64,000 nt of DNA, from NCBI GenBank assembly GCA_963693315.1, contig OY856187.1, positions 43,862,825 through 43,926,824 of the forward strand. Direction: 5' to 3'. Each line of letters begins with the position of its first letter. Position 1 is the stretch's first letter. Positions 24,080 to 36,370 of this stretch are shown here, one piece after another. Made by a program: the position numbers and the translations under genes. This DNA comes from Diogma glabrata. Lineage: Eukaryota > Arthropoda > Insecta > Diptera > Cylindrotomidae. The notes beneath the pieces are model-generated. The model was not told the origin of the DNA, searched no databases, and worked only from the letters and a program-made list of their open reading frames with translations.

Positions 24080-24345
24080 AAGTGAAAACTTCTTTTGGCG
24101 CACCACACACAGATTTTCCCGTAGGTAGTAAATTAAACTGATTCGTCAGCATTTTTATCATTTATCAATCTATCATTTCATAACGTTTCAAATTGCGTTG
24201 TGGATATCGTGCTCGACTGATGTGCTATAGGTTGTGAGTTCAACTCCTGGTATGGTACATATTTTTTTATTGTTTTTTTTAATTTTTATTAAACACTTTT
24301 TATTAAATTAAATTATTTTTTTTTTATTTATGAATTCATAAAAAT
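24080..24345 (+). repeat. tRNA-like repeat, left inverted copy
   Basis: About 265 bp matched in the opposite orientation by 25852-26134. The core at about 24190-24260 is tRNA-like: GTGGATATCGTGCTCGACTG followed by GGTTGTGAGTTCAACTCC, the latter resembling a pol III B box (GGTTCGANTCC). A tail of AT-rich sequence with TATGAATTCATA follows. It could be a tRNA-derived SINE or an old tRNA pseudogene carried in a repeat; a clean cloverleaf is not obtained. Confidence 0.55.
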
Positions 24346-24708
24346 AATAAAAATTTCTCTATACGAATTTTAAAATATTGATCTATAACGCAGTTTTTTA
24401 AAGTTATATTGCTACTGTCTTTTGCAATTTGCATTTGAGTCATTATGCTAAATAAATATTGAATATATGTATATATAATTGAAAGTATGTATGGCTGTTT
24501 ATCCTTTATGTATTAATACATTAATCATCATGATAATTAGGAAGTTGTTGTGTACGCTTAATTTTTGCTTTTTATTTAACTATCGTTTTAAACGGTAGTT
24601 TGCTTTGATCAATGTGTTTTGTTAAACATAAAAAAAAATAAGATGACGTAAGAAAGATAGTATAACCTGAAGGCTGAAACAATTACATTTGTACATCAAA
24701 ATTATGTG

Positions 24709-25273
24709 AGACTAAGAGCCCGCGACGGCCAGACCTTCGTTATTTTATAAAAGCTGAAAGTTTCTCTGCGCATACCCTCTACTCAGGTAGGAACGATAAG
24801 CGACATATGAAGTTTGGATCATGGTCACTTTGGCAGGGAGCAGGTAACAAAGGGGCCTCCAAAGTTTCGTGAAAGTATAAAAGGTAATTTTTTTATATAT
24901 TCTTCGGGATAGTATTAGAAGTCACGTCACCCATTGCCAGACACTTCCTATCGTGGCAACCCCCTGCCAGACACCCTTAAACTTTATCAATTTGTTAAAG
25001 TTTAAGGGTGTCTGGCAGGTAGTTACCACGATAGTAAGTGTCTGGCAATGGGTGACGTGACTTCTAATACCATCCCGAAGAATACATAAAAAAATTACCT
25101 TTTATACTTTCATGAAACTTTGGAGACCCCTTTGTTACCCGCTCCCTGCCAAAGCCATCATGATCCAAGCTTTATATGTCGCTAATTGTTCCTACCCGAG
25201 TAGAGGGTATGCGCAGAGAAACTTTCAGCTTTTATAAAATAACGAAGGTCTGGCCGTCGCGGGCTCTTAGTCT
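24709..25273. mobile_element. 565-bp near-perfect hairpin (foldback element)
   Basis: The left half reads from AGACTAAGAGCCCGCGACGG to the centre near 24991, and the right half is its reverse complement with only scattered mismatches, ending CCGTCGCGGGCTCTTAGTCT. The loop is only a few bases (around TATCAATTTGTTA), so essentially the whole 565 bp is self-complementary. There is no open frame of note. Flanks share TATGT near both ends but no clear target duplication. It is less AT-rich than its surroundings, which supports an inserted element rather than a local expansion. Confidence 0.85.
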
Positions 25274-25851
25274 ATATGTATTGGAATTTTATCATCTTCA
25301 CTAAATATGTTGTCGGTTTAGAATTGTATGTAATACATGTTTCGAAAATTAAGTGAAGACTTAATACTTGTAACTTGATACTTGATAAAATCGATTATAT
25401 CGATTTAAAGCTCACAAAATTACGCGACGGAAATCGCATAAATTCTATACAAAGAAGCATAGCTTATGTATGATTAAACATTAATGGCAATCATGATAAA
25501 TAAAATAATTAAAAATGGTGGCACTTAGCCGATAGTGATTTGCAAACGGCAACAATGCACATTAAAACCCATGAATTAGCTTAGCTTTCCGCAAAAAGAT
25601 TTGTAAAATTTAAAATTGTTGATCTATGGATGTGACAACCACGCGTACTTTAGTCCCTGCTATTGGCATATGAGTGCTATTTTGACAATTATTTGGTTTA
25701 CATTGTGAGGCTAGTGTGTGTAGTTAGCGGTTTATCGTTCTGGCTTGTTTCTCATTTATTCTACTAATACGATCCAAATACTACTAATACGATATCAATT
25801 GATTGCGATTGAAGTTTTCACTTCTGCCGTGCGGTCTTAAGCACACTCTCT

Positions 25852-26134
25852 GTTTTTTTTATGAATTCATAAATAAAAAAAATAATTTTAATGGTATTTA
25901 ATAAAAATTAAAAGAAAACAAAAAAAAATATGTACCACACCAGAGACTGAACTCACTACCTACAGCACATCAGTCGAGCACGATATCCACAACGCAATTT
26001 GAAACGTTAAGAAATGATAGATAGATTATTATTTATTATTATTTCGAGTCTTTCATCTCAGAGCGTTACGGATCAGCCTAACTTACTACCTACGGCAAGA
26101 TCAGTGTGTGGTGCGCCTAAAGAAGTTTTCACTT
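25852..26134 (-). repeat. tRNA-like repeat, right inverted copy
   Basis: Reverse complement of the repeat at 24080-24345, diverged by small substitutions. It contains the same tRNA-like core (GTGGATATCGTGCTCGACTG, AGGTAGTGAGTTCA) and the TATGAATTCATA tail. Together with the left copy it brackets the 565-bp hairpin, so the whole 24080-26134 region is a nested inverted structure. Confidence 0.55.
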
Positions 26135-26149
26135 CAAAAATATGCGAAT

Positions 26150-26425
26150 TTCCTTGTTTTGATACACTTGACGATTTTGTTTACACACTTCCGGTACAGT
26201 TATCGAACACATCGTCCTTTCGGCTCTTTCTCCATTAAGCATGCCTATTTTTAGAAAAAAAATGTTTGAAATCCCTCCAGTAATTTTCGAGATTTCGTCG
26301 GTTGTGACGGCAGACAGATATACATTTTTTTGTTTTGCTTTTTTAGAATCAGAAGGTCCTAAAATGTCGAGAAATGCCAAACAAGTGGGGGTAAGAATTT
26401 CACTTTTGGCTCATGAATGATTTTT
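26150..26425 (-). repeat. Dispersed repeat A, copy 1
   Basis: Shares blocks in the same order with 51036-51290: ACACTTCCGGTACAGTTATC, GAACACA(G/T)CGTCCTTTCGG, TTTGAAATCCCTCCAG, GTCGAGAAATGCCAAA and GTGGGGGTAAGAATTTCACT plus TTGGCTCATGAATG. The minus strand of both copies begins with a similar conceptual peptide (MAFLD, then LGP), but the frames diverge, so I treat this as a non-coding repeat. Orientation is given as that of the conserved frame. Confidence 0.75.
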
Positions 26426-28930
26426 TCAAAACCGAAGTAGAAATAATTTGATTTTTGAACAAAACGTATTCAAGCCATTGTAATTATAATTTGAAAATAA
26501 TTTTAATAAAATCAAAATAATTTGACCAATTGGAATCATGCCAATTGAAAAATGATAATTTTTTTGGGAAAATTTACATTAGACTAAAGGTTAAGTTCGG
26601 ATAAAGGTTGGAAAACAATACAATAATACATACTATTATTATGAAAAAAACATACAAATAAAACTGATATTAAAATATGGAAGGGAGTAAAAACTATTTT
26701 TCCCACAGCTCATGTTCTTTGAACTTGTTCGAGGGTTTCGTATCGTTTGATATTAGAACGTGAAGAAAATAATTAAATAAGTAAAAGTAAAAGTTTAGAA
26801 AACAAGTAAAATTTATCGACAAAAAATTTGTATTTTATGGTAAAAGTAATTTGTCAAAACATAATACTCACGAAAGTGTAACATAGAAATAACCACACTT
26901 GCTTGAATGGAATTGACATCGAATTCTGTAAGCATACGTGCAGACACAAGATTATACTTTATTTTGTATAAAAAAAAAATATATAAAGAGAATTGATGGC
27001 TATAATATTTGATTTAGATTTAGAGTATAACAAACGTGCTCTTGTATCAAGGATTCTGGTTTTCTATTTAAAATTTATTGTTAATCGAATAGAACAGTTT
27101 TTGTGATTTTTTTGAAAAATTTATTGAGGTATATTCACATTTTTAATTAAAATATCGTAATAATATACTTCTATAAAAGCATTCTAGATGATTATTACTG
27201 ATAAAGGACTTATTAAAGACATTTATACAAACATTTATATAAACTAGGAATCGCTCAGCGGCCGAATTTCGGCCATTGTAAATGGAAATTGTAAATAGAC
27301 CTCCCAACAAAATAGCTAAAACACATTATTTTAGAGTTTGATTTATAGATATAATTGATTTTGAATTGTGAAACAAATAACTTGAAAAAAACAAAATAAC
27401 TGAACAAAAAACTCAAAAAAAACACACCTCTCACATTTTTCCCCTTTTTTCTCAAAAAAACGTCAAAATTTTTCGGTACATCTACTACTCAAGACCTTTC
27501 CAACGATGTACATACTGCCCCACTTTTGTATCAGCAAATAATTTTAAATTGGACCACAAAAGTAGTGCTTACGTATTTATATATAGATATTTTGTTTTAA
27601 TTATTTTGGGAACAAAATGGACTGGTGAAACTGCCAATAATGTTAAGTTTATCACCATTTTTCTTGCTTGAGAGTGTGTATATTCCATAAATTTTTTAGG
27701 TTCAGGATTTATGGTTTATTCTAACGGATAGTTTACTCTAAGTTTGAGTTGTTTTCAATTTTAACACGTCGCTTCTTTATTTTGTAGTGTTTTACTACAT
27801 TTATGACTTCGCAATGTCTTACAATAATAAACTTATAATAAGTCTTTTATTCTAAATGTACAAAAACTTTAAACTGTTTTTTACACCATAGAACAAAGGA
27901 ATTCTTTTCCATAAATATAGTGAAACATCTTAAAAATGTTTCAACTGTTTTTTCTTATGTCGAATTCAAATCTCTAAAAATGTAACTCGTGATAAGAACT
28001 GCAAAGATGAAGTAAGCGTGAAAAGAATATTTATCTTAAATATTTTTGTCAAACGATGTTTTGTATGCAAAGAATACAACTGTTCTACAAAGACTTGCTA
28101 CCAATTTTGAATTCAAGAATATGATCGCTTTAGGACTTTAATATTACAAAAAATGCTAAACAACTATTCCATCACTATGCAGAACATATAAAGAAAATAA
28201 GTTATTAGAAACATGATAGAACAATATAAAGAAAATTAAATTAGAAATGTGACGACAAAATTGTTATCTTAAGATAAGAAATTTAATTTACCCTTTTTCC
28301 ATTGAATCTTTTTTATGGTGAGTGTTTCATGTTTGTTGAAAGATATGGACAAAACAATTTAAGCTTTTGAAGATGATTTCTTGGATTTAATTAACTTTCA
28401 GATCATTTACTAAACAGAAAACGATAATGTTTTAACGATTGTAAATTTTTAATGAAGGAAAGACATTTTTAATGTAATATATATAAAATTTATCTTTTAT
28501 AACGAAATACTATATTTTACAAGGAATTCAAAATTGTTCTAATGTAATAAGAGTATGAATTTTTAAAACAAGAACTTTAGTGAGTTCTTCAAACTTATAT
28601 GAGTGGATATTAGTAATCTGCACGTATTGTACTTTTTCTACGATCAGACTAGAAACCCTAAACAAACTAGTAGGGTAGGGTGTGACCATAGCGGCCTCGC
28701 CAAGAACTTCCCGTTAAGTTAAATAGGTAACATAAAGATATTTTCTTAAAACTTTAATAAATTGAAATTCTCTTTCTAAGACTTGCAATTTATCGTCATT
28801 TTTTCATCTTTTGGTTACACTGGAAAGAAGATTTTCATTGCACCATATATTTAAAAAAAACTAGCGGTGGAGTCTACTTAAAGTCTACTTTGTCAACGTT
28901 GCTAAAATTATTTCGATTTTTCTCAAACAA
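26426..28930. other. AT-rich sequence without recognised features
   Basis: No supported gene, RNA or substantial repeat. Short frames present are what AT-rich DNA gives by chance. Confidence 0.5.
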
Positions 28931-28939
28931 TATCACAAT

Positions 28940-29010
28940 TTTTAGGGTTCCGCACTTTGAAAAAGTAAAAACTTCGGTGTCCGTCCGAATTTCTACATAA
29001 TCGATTTTCT
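28940..29010 (+). repeat. Debris of the GGTTCCG/GTCCGTCCG arthropod repeat
   Basis: TTAGGGTTCCGCACTTTG followed by TCGGTGTCCGTCCGAATTTC resembles the common arthropod repeat motif GGGTTCCGTAC...GTCCGTCCG. Only a fragment is recognisable. Confidence 0.45.
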
Positions 29011-29236
29011 CAAAAACTATAAGTGCTATCAACTTGAAATTTTTTACAGTTATTCAATGTATTTGTCCACGCCTACTGACAACAAGAAAATTTTGAATAT
29101 TATTTTTTATCAATATTTTATGGACATTGATAAGGAGATAGTAAAACAAAAGTTTGTTTTAAGGAATCGAGTTTGGTTTAAAAAAATCAAAAAAAAATCC
29201 AATCCAAAAAAAATCCAAAAATCCAATCCTTGGTTG

Positions 29237-29840
29237 TTATAATTTCAAATGTTCATTGGAGGGGGTTGAGAGTAAAAATTACGAAAACAAAATATTTTTG
29301 GTCATGTCAAGTGGGGGGTATCATATGAAAGGTTATTTTTTTTCTAGTCTAAAACAGTTTTTTTTCTAATTTTCGAAAGCACAGTAATGGACTTATTTTA
29401 GAAAAAGTGAAATTTTAGTTTTGTCCCCCCCACGTATCTTCGAACATTACAAAAGAAAATTTTTTAAAAAATTCACGGTTGTAGGAACTTGGCAATAAAA
29501 AAAATGCAAAATTTTTTTTGGTCGTTATAATTTCAATTGTTCTTTGGAGGGGGTTGCGAGTAGAAATTTTGAAAAAAAATATTTTTGACTTGGGCAAGTG
29601 GGGTGTCATATGGAAAGTGATTTTTTTTGTAGTTCAAAATAATTTTTTTGTATTTTTCGAAAACACGGTTTCTGACTTATTTATAAAAAGGTAAAAAGTT
29701 GTTTCTCTCCCACTCTTTATCTTCGAACATTACAGAAGCGAAAAATTGAAAAAATTCACGGTTATAGACAATGTTGTAAAGATTGAACGAAAACTATAGC
29801 GGTTAGCTAATTATTTCAGATGTTCTTTAGAGGGGGTTGA
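29237..29840 (+). repeat. Tandem repeat, about 290-bp period
   Basis: Two full units and the start of a third. Each runs TTATAATTTCAATTGTTC, GGAGGGGGTTG(A/C)GAG, AAGTGGGG(T)GTCATATG, TTTTTTTCTAG, TTTTCGAAA(A/G)CAC, ATCTTCGAACATTACA and AAATTCACGGTT. Units start at about 29237, 29525 and 29808. Units are visibly diverged, so the array is not recent. Confidence 0.75.
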
Positions 29841-29969
29841 GAGAAGAAATTTCGAACAAGTTGCAAAACGACTATAAACATTACAAAAACCTTATGCTCT
29901 AAGTTTCAACAAAATTAAATGTCAAGACTAAGAAGTCTAAAAAGACAGTTGTTCAACGAACCACAGACA

Positions 29970-30080
29970 TCCTCCCCGAATCCTTTGCCAAATTTTGAAA
30001 ATAGCTGATTCAAAATAGCACATTTTCCATATTCAAATAAAACCGGATGCGTTTGCGGCTCATTTTAATTCAAAAGTTTC
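29970..30080 (+). repeat. Direct repeat, first copy
   Basis: Matches 30595-30708 in the same orientation: AATTTTGAAAATA, CATATTCAAATAAAACCGGAT and GCG(T/G)TTGC(G/A)GCTCATTT are shared. The two copies lie about 625 bp apart and suggest a larger duplicated unit of which the middle has diverged. Confidence 0.6.
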
Positions 30081-30594
30081 ATCAAGTTTTCATGCGTTTG
30101 AGTAATGAAAATAACGCCTATTTTTCAAATTTTCTTAAAAAAACTCAAAAAGTAAGATAGCAATTGTTTATACAAATGTCATTATAAATGGCTGACATGA
30201 TGAAAAACAAAATGGGAGGTAAATGATCTTGATAGCATTATTTATTCTAGTAATACTTGCAAGAGATGATATTCAGTTTTTTGGAAACCCCTAAAAAATA
30301 AATGTACTGATTTCATTAGAAAAAGACTGGGCTGTAAGTTACACCAAGATATATCGATTGTGACCATTGAAGTTGAAATCGGATCATCCGTTGTTGAGAG
30401 AGCGTTGGACAAATGTTTGTCCACATACGATGATACACACGCACATACCCACACACACTACATACTGCCAGCTAAAAATAGCCAAAACAGCTTCAGGTGG
30501 TCTTGAAACGTAAAGATATTATAAAAATTTCGATTTCAAAAATCGACCCAAAAACAATAACTTCTCATATCGGAAAGTTAATAAACAGTTAACC

Positions 30595-30708
30595 AGGCAA
30601 TCTCCTCTCGAACCTCTGACCTTTTTGTCAAATTTAGAAAATAACTCAGGTTTTTGATATTCAAGTAAACCCGGATGCGGTTGCAGCTCATTTACATACA
30701 AAATTTTA
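30595..30708 (+). repeat. Direct repeat, second copy
   Basis: Second copy of the segment at 29970-30080, directly abutting the left arm of the 2.7-kb inverted repeat. Confidence 0.6.
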
Positions 30709-30714
30709 TATAAA

Positions 30715-33445
30715 AATCTATATAAAATAAATGGGAAGAGAAGAAAAAAAATTTAATGGCACCATTATCTTTTACTCAGACAAGCGAAACTTTTGAGTGC
30801 AAAAGTTGGTTTGCACTCCCCCCCCCCACCCCCCCAGCCAACCCCGTGGGTGGGGTTGACACATTGCATGAGTAAAATATGTCATGTGGGGTATCGTTAG
30901 AATCAGAATTTCATTACAAATACAATCTCCTATATTACCACCTGAACGGTGACATAACCATTTTTTACTCCACCCCTTATCGTAGAAAAAAATATGTTTT
31001 TTGCATGTCATGTTTGGTGTCGATTTCAATATAATCGGGGATGCTGAGTTCAATGAAAATGATAAAAATGGGGACTAGGGGTAGTCCAAAAAGGGTGGAG
31101 GTTGGGAGGTCGGTTATAAAAAACATCGAAATTATCGTCATAATAAAAATTGGGGTCGGACTCAGGGTAGTCCAATAATTAAATTGAATAGGTATCGAGT
31201 TTTACATTATCGAGGATGATGATGGTGATGGTAAAAATGTTGACCGGACGCAGTGTAGTTTAATAAGGGGTGGGGGTTGGGGGTCGGTTAAAAAAAATAT
31301 CGAAATTATCGTCATCATTATCCATTTTAATATAATCGAGGATGCTGCGTTCAATTATGATAATAAAAATTGGGGTCGGACTCAGGGTAGTAGAATAATA
31401 GGTGGGGGTTGGGGGTCGGTTACACAAAGTATCGAAATTATTGTCATTATTATCGATTTTTACATAGTCGAGGATGCTGAGTTCAATGGTGATGATAAAA
31501 ATGTTGACTGGACTCAGGGTAGTTCAATAAGGGGTAAGGGTTGGGGGTCTGGTCATGAATAGTATCAAAATTATCTATTATTTCGATTTTAACATAATCA
31601 AAGATGCTGAGTTTAATGGTGATGATAAAAATGGTGACCGGATTTAGGGTAGTTCAATAAGGGGTGGGGGTTGGGGGTATGGTCATGAATAGTATTAAAA
31701 TTGTCATCATTAGTGTTGATTTCAACATACTTGAGGACGCTGAATCCAGCAGTAATGTTTAAATTGGAATCAAAAACATAAGGGTGTCACTAAAGGGTGG
31801 GAGTTGGGGGCTGAAAGCCGAAAATGTTCGCATGTATATTATGAGTATTGATTTCGGAAAAATCTAGGGCACTGAATTTATGGTGATGCTGAATTAAGTA
31901 TTTGGGCTCTAGGGAAGAAACTGGAGGATAAGGGTTTGGGTCTAAAATTGGGGTAATGTTGGAGAAATGCACATAATAAATATTGGTTTTTCTATGAATC
32001 GAGAATGCTGAATCCTGAAATGTGAAGTTTATAAAATAAAGAATAAATAACATTAAATATTTTGTAAACAGGTTTTTTCCGTCTAGTTTACTCAATATGG
32101 TTTAAAGACGAAGCTCAATTATTTATACAAGAAAATGATGAGCACTCAAATTGATAGAGTCTTATATCTGTGGCATTTGTTTGTATATTTCAATAATAAA
32201 AATATAAGAAATATAAAGAATTTGCTATTTTAGTTTATTATTTTTAAAATATTTTTCTGCCATGTTTCGACAATACATCAATTTGACGATATAATTCAAC
32301 TAACATTTAGAATAACCCACTTTTAAGGGGCTTCTTTGCTAAGTAGCTCTAGCCTTGGTGTATAATGTATATTTGAACATTTTTTTATTCTCCACCCCAA
32401 CCTCCAGCTTCTGATTTTGATCCTCTGGTTGCTTGATTGCATATTCCAAGACCACCATTGGATTCAGTATTCTTGATTCATAAAAAAAAACAATATTTAT
32501 TATGTACATTGAACATTTCCCTAATTTTAGACCCAAACTCTAATCCTCTAGTTTCTTGCCTGGACCCCAAATACTAATTTCAGCATCACCATTACATTCA
32601 GTACCCTCAATTTATCCAATCGGTACCCATAATATATTTTCGGCTTTCAGCCCAAACTCCCACCCTTTAGTGACACCCTTATATTTTTGATTCCAATTTA
32701 AACATCACTGTTGGATTCAGCGTTCTCAAGTATGTTGAAATCAATAATAATGACGATAATTTTGATACTATTCATGAGCAGACCCCCAACCCCCACCCTT
32801 ATTGACCTACCCTGAGTCCGGTCAAGATAAAAAATATCTAATATCTATCTATCCGGTTAAGATAAAAAATATTTAATCATCACCATTGAACTCATCATCC
32901 TCGATTATGTTAAATCGATAATAATGACAATAATTTCGATACTTTGTATAACTGACCCCCAACCCCCACCTATTCAATTCAATTATTGGACTACCCTTAG
33001 TTCGACCCCAATTTTGATTATGACTATAATTTCGATGTTTTTTATAACCGACCCCCCAACCTTCACCCCTTTTTGGACTACCCCGTGTCCGGCCTCCATT
33101 TTAATCATTATCATTGAACTCAGCATCCCCGATTATATTGAAATCGACACCAAACATGACATGCAAAAAACATATTTTTTTCTACGATAAGGGTACCCCC
33201 TGGGAATAAAAAATGGTTATGTCACCGATTAGGGTGTAATATAGAAGATTGTATTTGTTATGAAATTCTGATTCTAACGATACCCCACATGCATATTTTA
33301 CTTATTTAGTGTGTCAACCCCACCCACGGAGTTGGTTGGGGGTGGGGGTGCAAACCAACTTTTGGACTTTAAAGTAGCGCCGGTCTGAATAAAAGATAAT
33401 CGTGCCATTAAATTTTTTTATCTCTTCCCATTTATTTTATATAGG
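30715..33445. mobile_element. 2.7-kb inverted repeat with tandem-repeat arms
   Basis: The outermost match is CTATATAAAATAAATGGGAAG (left, from 30718) against CTTCCCATTTATTTTATATAG (right, to 33444). Arms run inward to about 32015 and out from about 32459, including GTGGGTGGGGTTGACAC against GTGTCAACCCCACCCAC. Within each arm, a unit of about 130 to 170 bp recurs: TCGATTTTAACATAATCGAG, GATGCTGAGTTCAATGGTGA, TGATAAAAATG, GGACTCAGGGTAGTCCAATAA, and GGTGGGGGTTGGGGGTCGGTT. Roughly seven units lie in the left arm and five or six inverted ones in the right. The 440-bp centre (32016-32458) is not palindromic. No coding region and no target duplication found. Confidence 0.8.
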
Positions 33446-35235
33446 TTTTTGTATGCTAAAACTTAAAGAGGGTGTAAAGGGGTGGCGGTGGGTCCTACCA
33501 CCTCAATCTCATAAAGTTTTTGGGAGACGGCCAAGTCCGATCGATTGATACCAAATTTGTAAAGAAAAAATTTGAAAATTTCCGCGACTGCCCGATTCTT
33601 AAAAAAACGATAGTTAAATTAAAAACATGATAAAATTTAATTCAGTGATTCTTTTTTTATTGTGACAGTTTAAGATTAAAACAATACAAACAATTTTAAA
33701 TATTAATCAAAGTTTTTAAGTGACAGTTACAAAAACGAAAAACTTTTTCAGCCGTTTTAGTTTTTTGTTTCGATACTAAGCAATTTTTATTTCTATTTCC
33801 ATTTTTTTTAAGGTTAAAACTTACCTGATTTTTTATCTCAATGTGATTTCAATCATCGACTTTAATTAGATACAGAGCATCTATCTTTCTCTCTGTGCTA
33901 TTAACATTTGATTACATCAAGCGGCAATTTCACTTATAGATTGCGATTCTGTCGTGTGCATAAATAAAACAAATGAAACGACAGAGAAATTATTTCAATC
34001 CTACTAAATCAATAATACATTAGGTAATTCAAAATCAATACAATCGTAGATAGTGTCAAAATTAAACAGCCAGAACTCGTAATATGAAGTACTCTGCTCG
34101 CATAAATGCTTCTGCGCATGATCCTTTTACTTTAAGACAAAAACTATATTCATTTCATATAGAAAGAAAAGTAAAGAAAAAAAATTGACTTTTGACTGAC
34201 AGACATATAGCAACAAAACAGTGATTTGAAGGGAAAATGATATGTGACGTTATATACTAAAATACGAATTATGATTTAATGTATATTTAAGGTATGATCA
34301 AACGTAAAATTGGCTATTTTCATATTTTAAATGAAAATGGAAAATACGAAAAAAATTAATAAAATAAAACGAATTAAAACTTAAAAAAATTACATGCAGT
34401 TCGATGTGCCGCTGATTGCATATTTACCCATATCCCGATACATAGAGTACCGAATTTCGAATGCTATGGCTTAAACTAAAATATAGTCTCTGTATTAAGT
34501 TAAAAAAGTAGTTTGACGTACGAATTAGGCTAACGTACATTGGCAGATGGAATAGTTAGAAAAGGTGAGTATTTTGCCAAGAGTGTCACTATGTTTTCGA
34601 TTATGGCTAGATGTTTTTAATTTAAACCGGCAAAACTCATAAAAAATATTTAATGTCATATTAGTGTCAATGTGTATTAATGTAAATTTTGATGCGAAAC
34701 GAGGTATCGAAGTTAAAAATCACACTACTTGTTTATGACTTACCGTGAGTCATAGATTGACGCATAAAAAGCTTACTTTTGGGTCGAAAATGCTATAGCG
34801 CAAGTTTCTTACTAGGTTGGTCGCTCTAATTTTCAACTGTTTTTAATTGTTTGGATCCAATACGCATACATAAGCTTGACCGTTTAAGAACTGAAACAAA
34901 AGTGATTATCTGGGCGGTCTAGTAACGGCATTAGAATTTACGAAATGAAACACAGCACAATCTTTATCATTATCCTGTAACTAAACAACGTGGTTTGCTC
35001 GCATTTACGTTAATCAAAGTGTATGAGAAAGAGAAATGACAAACACTAATATTCATAGAATTTAATTATTCATAGCTGAAGAAACAGCACAGAAGGATTT
35101 AAACGAATTCATTTAGAGTTGTTGTATCCCAAACTTAAAATCCATAGACACTACAATAAAAACCTGTAAAGAAAATGGTTAAACATAAGAGATCATTATA
35201 TTAAAATTGCATATAATATTTTAACGTTTCTGAGC
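33446..35235. other. AT-rich sequence without recognised features
   Basis: No supported gene or RNA. At 33510-33575 a string resembling AGTTTTTGGGAGACGG / GATACCAAATTTGTAAAG recalls the repeat debris at 28940-29045. Confidence 0.45.
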
Positions 35236-35239
35236 TAAT

Positions 35240-36370
35240 TATTTACATTCGGTTTGACCACTTGATCTGTATGAATCTCCGTTTGCTATCCCATAGCTAC
35301 TCTAATTGCTTGTCACTGATTCAGCGATGGTTATTTTTCCCGATTTTGTATTGGGCATACCTCTGGTCACTTGCTAAAATAATATGTTATGACTATCACA
35401 TATTGGTTGTTGCTATCAATGGTCGAGAATAGCTCATTTCATAATCCATTGTAATTCTATCGAACGGTGCTTACACATTATACTGCCTTATATTAGCACG
35501 AATACTCCGTGTAGGTCTCTTTGCAACCACAGATTTATCACATGCTTGACACCATTCCGCTGACGATTGCCGTGCTCTTGACCTACGTCGTATTTTAGCA
35601 AGAATTTTGTTAATACGCAGGCGACATCTAGTGGTTCCTCCACGATATTCCTTTAAATCTTGACGTATTCTCATTTTTAAGGCTACTGTTATTGGTTTTC
35701 TAAATGTACCATCAGAACTCTCCTAAACTTTTGCAAGCAGCTATCTTCAAAATGGCGGCTGTCTATAGTGCCCAGTATGCCTGCAATGTTTGACTTGTAT
35801 CCGCCATTTCACCCCATGTTGGTTTCTCTCCCTTTTTCTTAAACTTGATTATTGGTGCCAACCTAGGATTTTCAAATTGCTTCTTCTTACTGTTTCAGCT
35901 GTCCAGTCTTTGTTAGGTAGCATTGCCTTCCTTCGTTAGGAAGCATAACACCTCCTCTCCGATTATCAATGTCAAAAGCGTTCTATCGATCGTGCTGTTT
36001 TTTGTGCTGGGTTCTAAAACTACAGTAGCCACCGCAATGCTCCATCACCAGTTCTCTGTTCGAGAAAATGCTTCACATACTCCACTATAGCAAATAATTT
36101 ATTCCGGGTTACACAATAGTTCAATTCTGGCTTGAACAGTTTCTGCGAGTAATAAACTATTGCCACCTCTAACTTTCTTCCAGTTTAGAGGAAGACTTCT
36201 TCCAAATTGTTAAAATTATCTCCGAAGTCCTTTCCCATTACAATTATATCGTTCATGTACACATGGGACGGTCTTCAAAGTAATGTTTGCAGCACACGTT
36301 GCATTAATCTTTCAAATGTTAGCGGTGTATTATATCTAATGTGTAGAACAATTTGGAATCCAATGATGTA
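35240..36370 (-). pseudogene. Decayed Ty3/gypsy pol (RT, RNase H, integrase)
   Basis: The minus strand, read from about 36370 downward, gives Ty3-type pol fragments in several frames. RT pieces FERLMQRVLQTL and VYMNDIIVMGKDFGDNF come first, then RNase H (ELNYCVTRNKLFAIVEYVKHF about 36080, with DGALRWLL after it). Next is the integrase N-terminal region with EKPTWGEMADTSQTLQAYWA and the zinc-finger half around EWCQACD, then an integrase core start (DRITMDY, YVIVITYYFSK). Order and spacing match a real pol, but stops and frameshifts are frequent and part of the RNase H is missing. It belongs to a lineage different from the elements at 628-15435. Confidence 0.7.

Noticed and set aside
24190..24260. 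Possible functional tRNA gene
   Set aside because: A B-box-like string is present, but no consistent acceptor and anticodon stems; it occurs twice within a repeat, so it is annotated as tRNA-like only.
26129..26380. 83-codon minus-strand gene
   Set aside because: It lies in a dispersed repeat whose other copy keeps only the first part of the peptide; treated as repeat.
29057..33190. Several 60-100-codon frames among the tandem and inverted repeats
   Set aside because: All follow repeat units and lack conserved motifs.
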